From: Defluviitaleaceae bacterium
GTDB taxonomy: Bacteria; Bacillota; Clostridia; Lachnospirales; WQUN01
DNA length: 42,537 nt
Direction of reading: 5' to 3'
Assembly (NCBI GenBank): GCA_009784025.1
Contig: WQVK01000022.1
Location: forward strand, 1-42,537
Shown here: positions 15,948 through 22,522 of the stretch, in pieces
Layout of the letters: each line of letters starts with the position of its first letter
Numbering within the stretch: the first letter of the stretch is position 1
Program-made: the position numbers and the translations under genes
The notes under the pieces: generated by a model
Database searches by the model: none
The model's input: the letters and a program-made list of their open reading frames with translations, nothing else
What the model was told of the DNA's origin: nothing

Positions 15948-17194
15948 GAGTTGTTGCCAATGAATTGAAAAAAATATGGAATGTGAAAATTTTAGCGATT
16001 TTAGTGGTTTTATGCACATTGCTTTTTGCCATGTCTATGAACGATTGGATTAGATGGTACCCCAGGGAAGACTGGATTGGCAATATAGAGCTTGCGCATC
16101 ATCTTACAGAAACCTACGGCCCAAACCTTAGCCTGGAAGATTTTGAAGATTTCCTTAGCTATAGGGATGTAATAACTGCAGAGTTAGATTTGTTTTTTGA
16201 AGCCAATGCCTTTTTTGCAAATGTGGGGATTTACAGCTACAACGGTTTATCGGCCTTCCGCCAATATTATGGCGCACAATTTGAAACCCTAACCCCAAGC
16301 CAGCGTCGTCTGTGGTACGATGTGGCGCTAGAGCTTGGGTATATCGTGCGAACAGAAGAATATGGCGATTTAACCAGCGAAAACGAAACTCCAGATGCCT
16401 ACAATAAAATGATTAGCTTTGGTAATATAGTTGGCCTTTACCAAACAAATATCATAGGTGAAGAAGATTGGCCAGCCCATATTGATTCATTTATGGCAAC
16501 GATGCAACTTAGCGAAAGAGAAACCACACGGCTGACCGAAATACGAAACAGCAGCGAGCTAAACAGCATATTACCGCAGCATACCCTCTTCTACAGCCGG
16601 CGATACGCCAGGGGCCTTGCGCTGTTGGTGATTTTAGTCACGCTAATACTAACCGCCCCACTGGTAACAACAGACCGGGCAAGCAAAGTAAACTGGCTGC
16701 AATACTCGTCTAAAGAAGGCCGTAGCATTTTGAAGAAGCAATTTGCCGCCATGTTAATCTCTGCAATGGCCAGCACCACGGCTTTAATAATAATTTTTGC
16801 CGGGATATTTTTTGCCGCCACAGGGGTGCATGGGTTTTGGGGCAATGGGATAAACTCATTTTTGGGGGGCGCTCAGTTTTATTGGCTTTCTATTACATTT
16901 GGGCAATATGTAATGCTTATGGCCGGAGTTATGTATCTGCTGGGTATTGGCACGGCGGCTTTTGCGTTTATGCTATCACGCTTTAGCCAAGGCAGAATGA
17001 GGCTGCTGTTTAAAGTGATACCGCTGTTTGTGGCCACGCTAAACTTATCCAACTGGATTTTGAATGATTTCCTAGCCATTGCAATAGGAGGGGATGTTTC
17101 AGCACAAATGTTTGCATTAGCGATATCACTAGCAATGGGCATAACAGCCACAATATTTACCATATGCAAAGAAAACTGGGCAGAATTGCATTAA
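15944..17194 (+). CDS. ABC-2 type transporter permease (second)
   Basis: This 416-residue protein has the same plan as the preceding permease: a helix at about 13-31, a long acidic extracytoplasmic region (~32-215), then about five helices starting near the YARGLALLVILVTLILTAPL segment. Its ATG overlaps the previous stop by 4 nt, with AAGAGGGAT just upstream. It is the last gene of the sigma/ABC operon. A GGTACC hairpin begins only 4 nt after its stop codon, followed by a classical terminator. Confidence 0.8.
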   Translation: MRVVANELKKIWNVKILAILVVLCTLLFAMSMNDWIRWYPREDWIGNIELAHHLTETYGPNLSLEDFEDFLSYRDVITAELDLFFEANAFFANVGIYSYNGLSAFRQYYGAQFETLTPSQRRLWYDVALELGYIVRTEEYGDLTSENETPDAYNKMISFGNIVGLYQTNIIGEEDWPAHIDSFMATMQLSERETTRLTEIRNSSELNSILPQHTLFYSRRYARGLALLVILVTLILTAPLVTTDRASKVNWLQYSSKEGRSILKKQFAAMLISAMASTTALIIIFAGIFFAATGVHGFWGNGINSFLGGAQFYWLSITFGQYVMLMAGVMYLLGIGTAAFAFMLSRFSQGRMRLLFKVIPLFVATLNLSNWILNDFLAIAIGGDVSAQMFALAISLAMGITATIFTICKENWAELH

Positions 17195-17198
17195 AAAA

Positions 17199-17248
17199 TG
17201 GTACCGTATGGTACCACATTTATAGAAAAATGGTACCATACGGTACCA
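17199..17248. repeat. GGTACC inverted-repeat element, copy 1
   Basis: TGGTACCGTATGGTACCA (17199-17216) and TGGTACCATACGGTACCA (17231-17248) are exact reverse complements separated by 14 nt. A-run and T-run flanks extend the stem. Each half is itself a dyad (TGGTACC/GGTACCA). It lies in the 3' untranslated region of the second permease. Confidence 0.9.
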
Positions 17249-17278
17249 TTTTTTTATCTCCCAAGCATCGCAAAAAAT

Positions 17279-17308
17279 AAAAAAGCCCGAAAATTCAGGC
17301 TTTTTTTT
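17279..17308 (+). terminator. Terminator of the sigma/ABC operon
   Basis: AAAAAAGCC and GGCTTTTTT pair around a short loop that can close further with GAA/TTC. A run of eight T follows on the plus strand. A close relative is at 30828-30856. Confidence 0.8.
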
Positions 17309-17320
17309 AAATGTAAAACC

Positions 17321-17430
17321 TTAAAGTTTTTGCCTCACTTTTTTTCAAATGCAGCCCGAAATGAATCTGGCGGCAGGTCATGCCATATTCGCGAAAGCGA
17401 GCCTTATGAAAAGCGGGCGGGTGCGGCAGG
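17321..17430 (+). repeat. Intergenic repeat family A, copy 1
   Basis: It starts TTAAAGTTTTTGC, then a T-run, a CCCGAAA block, GGCGGCAGGTCATGCC, TTCGCGAAAGCGA, CCTTATGAAAAG and GTGCGGCAGG. It aligns block by block with 19689-19800 in the same orientation, and with minus-strand copies at 9636-9748 and 34821-34954. Confidence 0.7.
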
Positions 17431-17493
17431 TTGGTCACTGCGCAACCTGCTTGCCCAAACACCATGGGCGAAGCCCACGGCTTTGCCTTGTTC

Positions 17494-17772
17494 TCACGAA
17501 GCCCCAACCACGCGGCGCATATGCCTTTCTGTGTAGCCATATTTGCGGGCTAAGGCTGCGTAGTTATTGCCAGTGAATTCTTGGCGGGCGGCCTTTTCTA
17601 AGCATTTTGAAAAAATTGTGCGGCTACTGGGTACGTAGATTGTGAGGCCGCCCAAGTTTTCTGCAATGGCGTAGATTGCGTCAAAACCTCCTGCTTCCAT
17701 TATTGTGTCGTAGGGCGGTAATATTTCCGCGCTATGGGTGGTGGCTACCTTGCGTAAAAATTCCTTGTCCAT
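17494..17772 (-). CDS. Mor-type transcriptional regulator
   Basis: This 92-residue protein ends in the helix-turn-helix YAALARKYGYTERHMRRVV, resembling the Mor/C activator family of phage Mu and many free-standing clostridial genes. The N-terminal half resembles the Mor dimerisation region. ATG 17772 is chosen over upstream in-frame starts because AGGAGG lies directly before it. A clear promoter and a 16-bp imperfect inverted repeat precede the gene, pointing to autoregulation. Next to it, on the same strand, is the pRiA4b ORF-3-like gene. Confidence 0.75.
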   Translation of the reverse strand: MDKEFLRKVATTHSAEILPPYDTIMEAGGFDAIYAIAENLGGLTIYVPSSRTIFSKCLEKAARQEFTGNNYAALARKYGYTERHMRRVVGAS

Positions 17773-17790
17773 AATATCCCTCCTGTGTAG

Positions 17791-17828
17791 ATATGTTTGC
17801 ACCAAAAAAACATTTGGTATAAACATAT
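17791..17828. promoter_or_regulatory. Inverted-repeat operator of the Mor-like gene
   Basis: ATATGTTTGCACCAAA (17791-17806) and TTTGGTATAAACATAT (17813-17828) are inverted copies with two mismatches and a 6-nt spacer. The site overlaps the -10 and transcription start of the gene's own promoter, as expected for an autorepressor or activator site. Confidence 0.6.
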
Positions 17829-17855
17829 GTTACACGATACGAATGATTATGTCAA
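17827..17855 (-). promoter_or_regulatory. Promoter of the Mor-like gene
   Basis: On the minus strand a perfect TTGACA (17855-17850) is 17 bp from TAACAT (17832-17827). It lies right after the stop codon of the upstream gene, so the Mor-like gene can be transcribed on its own. Confidence 0.65.
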
Positions 17856-17861
17856 GGGCTT

Positions 17862-19514
17862 TTATACATCATCTGTGTCCATGTATACAAATCTACTTGC
17901 GCGGCTTATTCTTGGGTAGATTTCGTGTGGGTCTGTATCTTTTTCGTTTAGCTTTTCAAGTTGGAAACGAGGCGAAGTTTTGGAAAGTATTTGAGATTGT
18001 GTGCCTACTGTTAGCAGCATAAATTTCATATGGTCGAAATCTAGTTCTTCTAGGGCGGTGTCGGTTGTTTTCTTTGTGGCGTTGCGGGGCTGTTTTGGTT
18101 TTTCGGCTTTGTTGCCAGATTTTCTGGGGTACTCTGCAAAACGGTTTTCTTTTTTGTCATGGAAGAAACTGTAGCTGCCGTCTGGGTCTAGGTCAAATGT
18201 GAATGCGATTTCGCAGAATAAATGATGCAGGGTCATAGTTTCGGGGATTTGGATATGCACCCACATGTTAGGTTTTTCCTCCATGCGAACACGAAACGTG
18301 TAAACTTTACCAAGGTCATCGTTAGCACTCGCTACTGGCAAAATCCCGTTTGCCATCTCTACAAAGAATTTTAGCGCGCCCAGGCTACCAAACACAGTCT
18401 CCTTCATTGCCCCAAAATTCATAACCTCCGAGGCATCTATATAGTTGTCTATATTCGGCTGCACGCCCATGATTTCGAGCCCAAGCTCCGTGAGGGTATA
18501 GCTAGAGCAAGGCGCAAAAAAAGCTACAAAGGCCTCGTCTGGGTCGTTGTAGACATCTATAAAATCTGATATTTCGCCCTCTACATTAAATGGCAGCACA
18601 TATAGCGGCCGTATAAGCCGCAAAAAATAACCAAATGGCGTGAAGAAGTACCTATCCAGCACAACCCCAAGTACAAAGGTGCTAGATAATATCTCCATTT
18701 TCATGCTCATTTCGTCTACATCCATGTCCCCGTACATATCGTGCATGGTATCGCTGCCTACATCCAGCATATCTTCAAGCTCGTAACCCATGGCATCTAG
18801 CACTTTTGCAAATAATTCATCTGTGTCTATGGGCGAGCTTAACATTTCTCTAATAAACGGCTCTGAAAAAATATTTTCTGTGGTGCAGGCGGCTCTTTTT
18901 ATGCCGTGATGCGCCAAGGAGATAGTAGCATCTACCACTTCGCGCAGGAAATCTCCAGTGGATAGCTTAAAAACCTCGCTGCATTTCTTGGTTAGCTGCA
19001 TCTTGTTGGCATGAATGGATGGCATCTTAGCCAGCAGCCCCATCCTATAAGCAACCTCCACCAAAAAAGACGCATAATGAGGGTCGTTTATGCTAAGGGT
19101 TGCTGCAATTTCCATGGATTGACTGTCTGCCAGGCTGCTATCTTGGTCTAAGTCTATACTGGGGGTGCAATATTCTATCACCCGCTTCATATCGTCAACT
19201 ACTGGATGGCTATTTAAGCTATACTCCGGTAGCTTAAATGGCAGCCGGTCAATATTCTTATAATCTATAACAACCGGAAAAACAGCAAGGCCAGGCTCTT
19301 GCTCATAATATTTAGACATAGCCTCGAAAATATTAGCCGGAGAAACAGGCGTATTCTCTATAAGCGCGGCAAAATACCAACGCCTAAAAACCGCATGAAA
19401 ATACGGCAAAACCTTCTTACGCTTACGTGGCCCATTATATTCATACGCGCCTATAAATCCCTCTTCAAAAAGAGAGAGCAAAACCCCAACACATCGCAAA
19501 AAAGCCTTGTTCAC
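17862..19514 (-). CDS. pRiA4b ORF-3-like domain protein
   Basis: This is a 550-residue soluble protein. Its C-terminal ~150 residues (from about 403) resemble the pRiA4b ORF-3-like fold, with VYTFRVRM...NMWVHIQIPETMTLHHLF followed by FTFDLDPDGSYSFF. This domain is widespread in plasmids and bacterial genomes and its function is unknown. The N-terminal ~400 residues are helical and acidic with no motif I can name. The GTG start at 19514 has AGAGG 8 nt upstream, and a promoter lies at 19545-19573. With the Mor-like gene it sits between two same-orientation copies of repeat family A. Confidence 0.7.
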   Translation of the reverse strand: MNKAFLRCVGVLLSLFEEGFIGAYEYNGPRKRKKVLPYFHAVFRRWYFAALIENTPVSPANIFEAMSKYYEQEPGLAVFPVVIDYKNIDRLPFKLPEYSLNSHPVVDDMKRVIEYCTPSIDLDQDSSLADSQSMEIAATLSINDPHYASFLVEVAYRMGLLAKMPSIHANKMQLTKKCSEVFKLSTGDFLREVVDATISLAHHGIKRAACTTENIFSEPFIREMLSSPIDTDELFAKVLDAMGYELEDMLDVGSDTMHDMYGDMDVDEMSMKMEILSSTFVLGVVLDRYFFTPFGYFLRLIRPLYVLPFNVEGEISDFIDVYNDPDEAFVAFFAPCSSYTLTELGLEIMGVQPNIDNYIDASEVMNFGAMKETVFGSLGALKFFVEMANGILPVASANDDLGKVYTFRVRMEEKPNMWVHIQIPETMTLHHLFCEIAFTFDLDPDGSYSFFHDKKENRFAEYPRKSGNKAEKPKQPRNATKKTTDTALEELDFDHMKFMLLTVGTQSQILSKTSPRFQLEKLNEKDTDPHEIYPRISRASRFVYMDTDDV

Positions 19515-19544
19515 GCAATAACCTCTTTCAACTAAGTTGTGATG

Positions 19545-19573
19545 ATTGTATCAGAAGGTTGGACAAGAGACAA
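19545..19573 (-). promoter_or_regulatory. Promoter of the pRiA4b ORF-3-like gene
   Basis: On the minus strand TTGTCT (19573-19568) and TACAAT (19550-19545) are separated by 17 bp. Confidence 0.5.
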
Positions 19574-19610
19574 GACCGTGGGCTTCGCACCGGGATGCTT
19601 GGGCAAACAT

Positions 19611-19654
19611 AAGGCCGCAAGAAAGCTGATTGCTTTCTTACGGCCTTAGTTTTT
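19611..19654. terminator. Terminator-like hairpin between the ABC exporter and pRiA4b-like genes
   Basis: AAGGCCGCAAGAAAGC (19611-19626) pairs with GCTTTCTTACGGCCTT (19632-19647) with one mismatch and a 5-nt loop. The T-run lies on the plus-strand side, so termination of the minus-strand ABC exporter transcript would be less efficient. Confidence 0.6.
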
Positions 19655-19688
19655 GTCTATTGGCTACAATGAAGTAAATCTATGAACG

Positions 19689-19800
19689 TTAAAGTTTTTG
19701 CTTCTTTTTTCAAATGTAACCCGAAAGAAATCGGGCGGCAGGTCATGCCTGGTTCGCGAAGCGAACCTTATGAAAAGAAGTGAGTGTCAGAGCGAAGCCA
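19689..19800 (+). repeat. Intergenic repeat family A, copy 2
   Basis: It begins TTAAAGTTTTTGC, then AACCCGAAAGAAATCGGGCG, GCAGGTCATGCC, TTCGCGAAGCGAACC and TTATGAAAAG. It is in the same orientation as the copy at 17321; the two bracket the Mor-like and pRiA4b-like genes. Confidence 0.7.
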
Positions 19801-19810
19801 TGACGGTTTA

Positions 19811-21967
19811 TCACTTAGTCTTCCTCTGTGCCATAACCAGCCCATAGTATATGCCCTTGTTGCGTAACAATTCCGAGTGGGTGCCCACCTCGGCTACGCC
19901 GCCTTTGTCTAGCACTATTAGGCGGTCTGCGTTGCGTAGGGTGGATAGGCGGTGAGCTATTGCTATTGTGGTGCGGCCTTTGGTGATGCGAGCTAAGCTT
20001 TCTTGGATGGAGGCTTCGGTTTCTACGTCTAGGGAGCTGGTGGCCTCGTCTAGTATTAGGATATCTGGGTTTTTGATTATTGCGCGGGCTATGGAAAGGC
20101 GCTGGCGTTCGCCGCCGGATATGCTTTGGCCGCCTTCGCCTATCATGGTATTGTAGCCGTCTGGGGTGCGGGTGATAAAGTCGTGGGCATTGGCGGCTTT
20201 GGCTGCGCCGATAACTTCTTCGTAGGTTGCGCCAGGCTTGCCATAGGCGATGTTTTCGAAGAATGTACCTACAAACAGGAAGCTCTCTTGAAATACCACG
20301 CCCATGTTTTGGTGAAGATGCTCTGGCGTGATGTCGCGGAGGTCTGTATTGTTTATTTTTATACGGCCGGTATTGGGGTCATATAGGCGCATAACAAGGT
20401 TGATTAGGGTGGATTTGCCCACGCCAGATTTGCCCACAAGACCTATCATTTCGCCGGGGCTAATTTCTAGGCTAATATTTTTTAGCACTGGCTCGTAGGA
20501 TTTGTAGCCAAAATATACATTCTCGAAGCTAACACCGCCGGCTATGGGTACGTTTGATGGGTTTTCTGCCTGGGTAAGTTCAGATTCATCGTCTAATACT
20601 TCAAACACTTTTACCATGCTAGTGGTGGCGTCTGCCAGCCAGCGAGGCAGGTTAACCAGCCAGCGCAACGGGCCAAAAATAGCCCAAAGATACATAGTAA
20701 ACTGCACATAGCTGCCCAGGGAAAGTGTGCCATTAAGCACCATTAAGCCCCCCGCAAACTGCACCAAAAACTCGCCAGCGCCAATAACAAAACCCATGGG
20801 CTGGAAAAGCAGCCCCCACAGCACTTCGTTCTTAGAGGCTACCACAGCCAGCTCCCGGTTGGCGTTGGCGAATTTTTCTATTTCGCGCTTTTCACTGCCG
20901 AAAGCTTTTACGGTGCGGATGCCCTTGATTATATCGTGCAGTATCGAGTTAACCTTAGAGCTTTTGCGCCATTGGCGCTCGTAGCGGGCGTGGATTATGC
21001 GGCGGAAGAAGTACATAAGTGTCGTGACTATTGGCACGGGAATTAATATAAGAAGGGTAAGCTGCCAGTTGGTGATAAACAACACAGTGATGGCGATGAT
21101 AAACATGAGAATCATCTCAAAAACCCAGCGGCTTATGCCGGATAGGAAATCGCCAATTGTTTCGGTATCTTCCATTATACGGCGGATGAGGTCGCCGGGG
21201 GTGCGCTTAGCAAACAGTGTCATGGAATGGCTTTGCAGCTTAGAATACGCGGCGTTGCGAAGGTCGTTGGATACATTGCCTATGGCCTTGTTGAACATAC
21301 GAGCCGTACCTATGGTAATAAGCTCGGCTACTACTCGTGTAAGCAGCATCATAAGTACGATTACGCCAACCTGCCCCCATGTACCGGTGCGGTGGTACAG
21401 ATGATTGTCTATCAGCATCCGGTTGAAAATGGGGAACATCATAGCGCCCAAAATACTTAGCATGGCCAGCACCTGAGATACGCTAATGGTCTTACCATAT
21501 GGCCGCAAAAAGCTTAATGCGCGCTTAAACACGCCAAATTTGCTATAACAGAACAGGCATACCCGGATATCCGTCATCATTGGGCGGCCACATTCTGGGC
21601 AGTTGCGTTTTTCTGCTTCTTCTGGGATGAAAGCGCGGCCGGTTTGCTTATAGTAGTTAACCACTTTGCAGAACTCTCCGGCGTCTTTTAGGCCTGTCAT
21701 GGTGAAGCGGCAAAGCACCCTTGACGGGGGGCAACCCTGTGAAGGTACGGGCGCGGTGTTTGTATCTGCCCCGCGGCCGGTTACATATAACAAGCCACAA
21801 CCTACCCCTGGCTGGACCTTGGCTTCTTCAATTTCACCGGCGTGGAAGCTGAATTTTTTCACGCCGTTTTCTATCCCGCTTATTTGGCCAGTTTCGTCGA
21901 ATATTAATTGCCCCTGTAGAGGGGTCATGTTCATGTCTAGGTCGTATTCGAATATGAATTGTTTCAT
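19811..21967 (-). CDS. ABC exporter (fused permease-ATPase) with N-terminal zinc-ribbon region
   Basis: This is a 718-residue protein. Residues ~1-120 form an extra beta-rich region, followed by a zinc ribbon with cysteines C123, C126, C137 and C140. A six-helix type I exporter domain then spans about 150-460. The nucleotide-binding domain has Walker A GLVGKSGVGKSTL, signature SISGGERQRLSIARA and ILDEATSSLD. ATG 21967 is used because AGGA lies upstream; an in-frame start at 22027 lacks a site. The exporter should act as a homodimer or with a partner encoded elsewhere. The N-terminal ~145 residues are not part of ordinary exporters. Confidence 0.88.
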   Translation of the reverse strand: MKQFIFEYDLDMNMTPLQGQLIFDETGQISGIENGVKKFSFHAGEIEEAKVQPGVGCGLLYVTGRGADTNTAPVPSQGCPPSRVLCRFTMTGLKDAGEFCKVVNYYKQTGRAFIPEEAEKRNCPECGRPMMTDIRVCLFCYSKFGVFKRALSFLRPYGKTISVSQVLAMLSILGAMMFPIFNRMLIDNHLYHRTGTWGQVGVIVLMMLLTRVVAELITIGTARMFNKAIGNVSNDLRNAAYSKLQSHSMTLFAKRTPGDLIRRIMEDTETIGDFLSGISRWVFEMILMFIIAITVLFITNWQLTLLILIPVPIVTTLMYFFRRIIHARYERQWRKSSKVNSILHDIIKGIRTVKAFGSEKREIEKFANANRELAVVASKNEVLWGLLFQPMGFVIGAGEFLVQFAGGLMVLNGTLSLGSYVQFTMYLWAIFGPLRWLVNLPRWLADATTSMVKVFEVLDDESELTQAENPSNVPIAGGVSFENVYFGYKSYEPVLKNISLEISPGEMIGLVGKSGVGKSTLINLVMRLYDPNTGRIKINNTDLRDITPEHLHQNMGVVFQESFLFVGTFFENIAYGKPGATYEEVIGAAKAANAHDFITRTPDGYNTMIGEGGQSISGGERQRLSIARAIIKNPDILILDEATSSLDVETEASIQESLARITKGRTTIAIAHRLSTLRNADRLIVLDKGGVAEVGTHSELLRNKGIYYGLVMAQRKTK

Positions 21968-22025
21968 TGTTTCCTCGTTTCCTTTGTTGGTTGTAAAAAT
22001 GGTTCTGTTTGGTCTGCCTTGGTAC

Positions 22026-22054
22026 ATGTTACTCTTTTATGAGGTTTGGCGCAA
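22026..22054 (-). promoter_or_regulatory. Possible promoter of the ABC exporter gene
   Basis: On the minus strand TTGCGC (22054-22049) is 17 bp from TAACAT (22031-22026). The -35 is poor. Confidence 0.3.
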
Positions 22055-22156
22055 GTGCTGAGTGGTTTTGTTATTGGTTTGTAAGCCTTTAGGTTTTGGG
22101 ACGGGTTAATGGCGCGTGAAATACGCATTTTTGTGGCAGGTGGGCTTATGGTATAG

Positions 22157-22263
22157 CAAAATAAATGAGAAACGGTCTCGCCAGAGCGACACATGAAACG
22201 CAGAGACAAGGCGTTTCAGGCGTTTTTGCCGCGAACGGCGAGACCGATTTCGGATTATTTCAC
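22157..22263 (+). repeat. Structured repeat family B, copy 2
   Basis: The element runs from AAATAAATGAGAAACGG to ATTATTTCAC, with CGGTCTCGCC and GGCGAGACCG as exact inverted inner ends and GAAACGC/GCGTTTC as an inner stem. It is the reverse-oriented partner of 10111-10209. The rest of the 21968-22522 gap holds no convincing gene. Confidence 0.75.
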
Positions 22264-22366
22264 TAAAATTATCTGGTCGGCCTTGTTGAACCCGTCATCC
22301 ACAGGCCATTTAAGCCAAAGAAATCAAATTTTCTTTTAAAACCGTTAAAAATTACATAGACATGCA

Positions 22367-22399
22367 CAAAAAAATCCCAGAAATCCAAGATTTTTTTAT
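22367..22399. terminator. Terminator-like hairpin after addB
   Basis: AAAAAAATC and GATTTTTTT bracket a ~15-nt loop. It is AT-only near the base, so modest in strength, and lies between the addB stop and the ABC exporter region. Confidence 0.35.
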
Positions 22400-22432
22400 T
22401 TTCAGCTTCAAAAATATCGCGTTTTTGCAAAA

Positions 22433-22458
22433 AAAATGGTACCGTACGGTACCATTTT
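22433..22458. repeat. GGTACC element, single palindromic copy
   Basis: A 26-bp perfect palindrome runs 22433-22458, with core TGGTACCGTACGGTACCA. It looks like a paired GGTACC element collapsed to one unit. It lies 65 bp beyond the addB stop codon (minus strand). Confidence 0.85.
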
Positions 22459-22522
22459 CGGAAAAAATGTATTTTTTCGGAAAATATATCAAGCACACTT
22501 ACATTCTATGGATACAAGCCAG

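Noticed and set aside
17198..17252. GGTACC repeats considered as a CRISPR array
   Set aside because: Only two units per site, in inverted not direct orientation, with a short constant spacing and no cas genes.
21968..22209. 81-codon minus-strand ORF overlapping structured repeat B
   Set aside because: No ribosome binding site, coding frame runs through the repeat, and no recognisable protein features.
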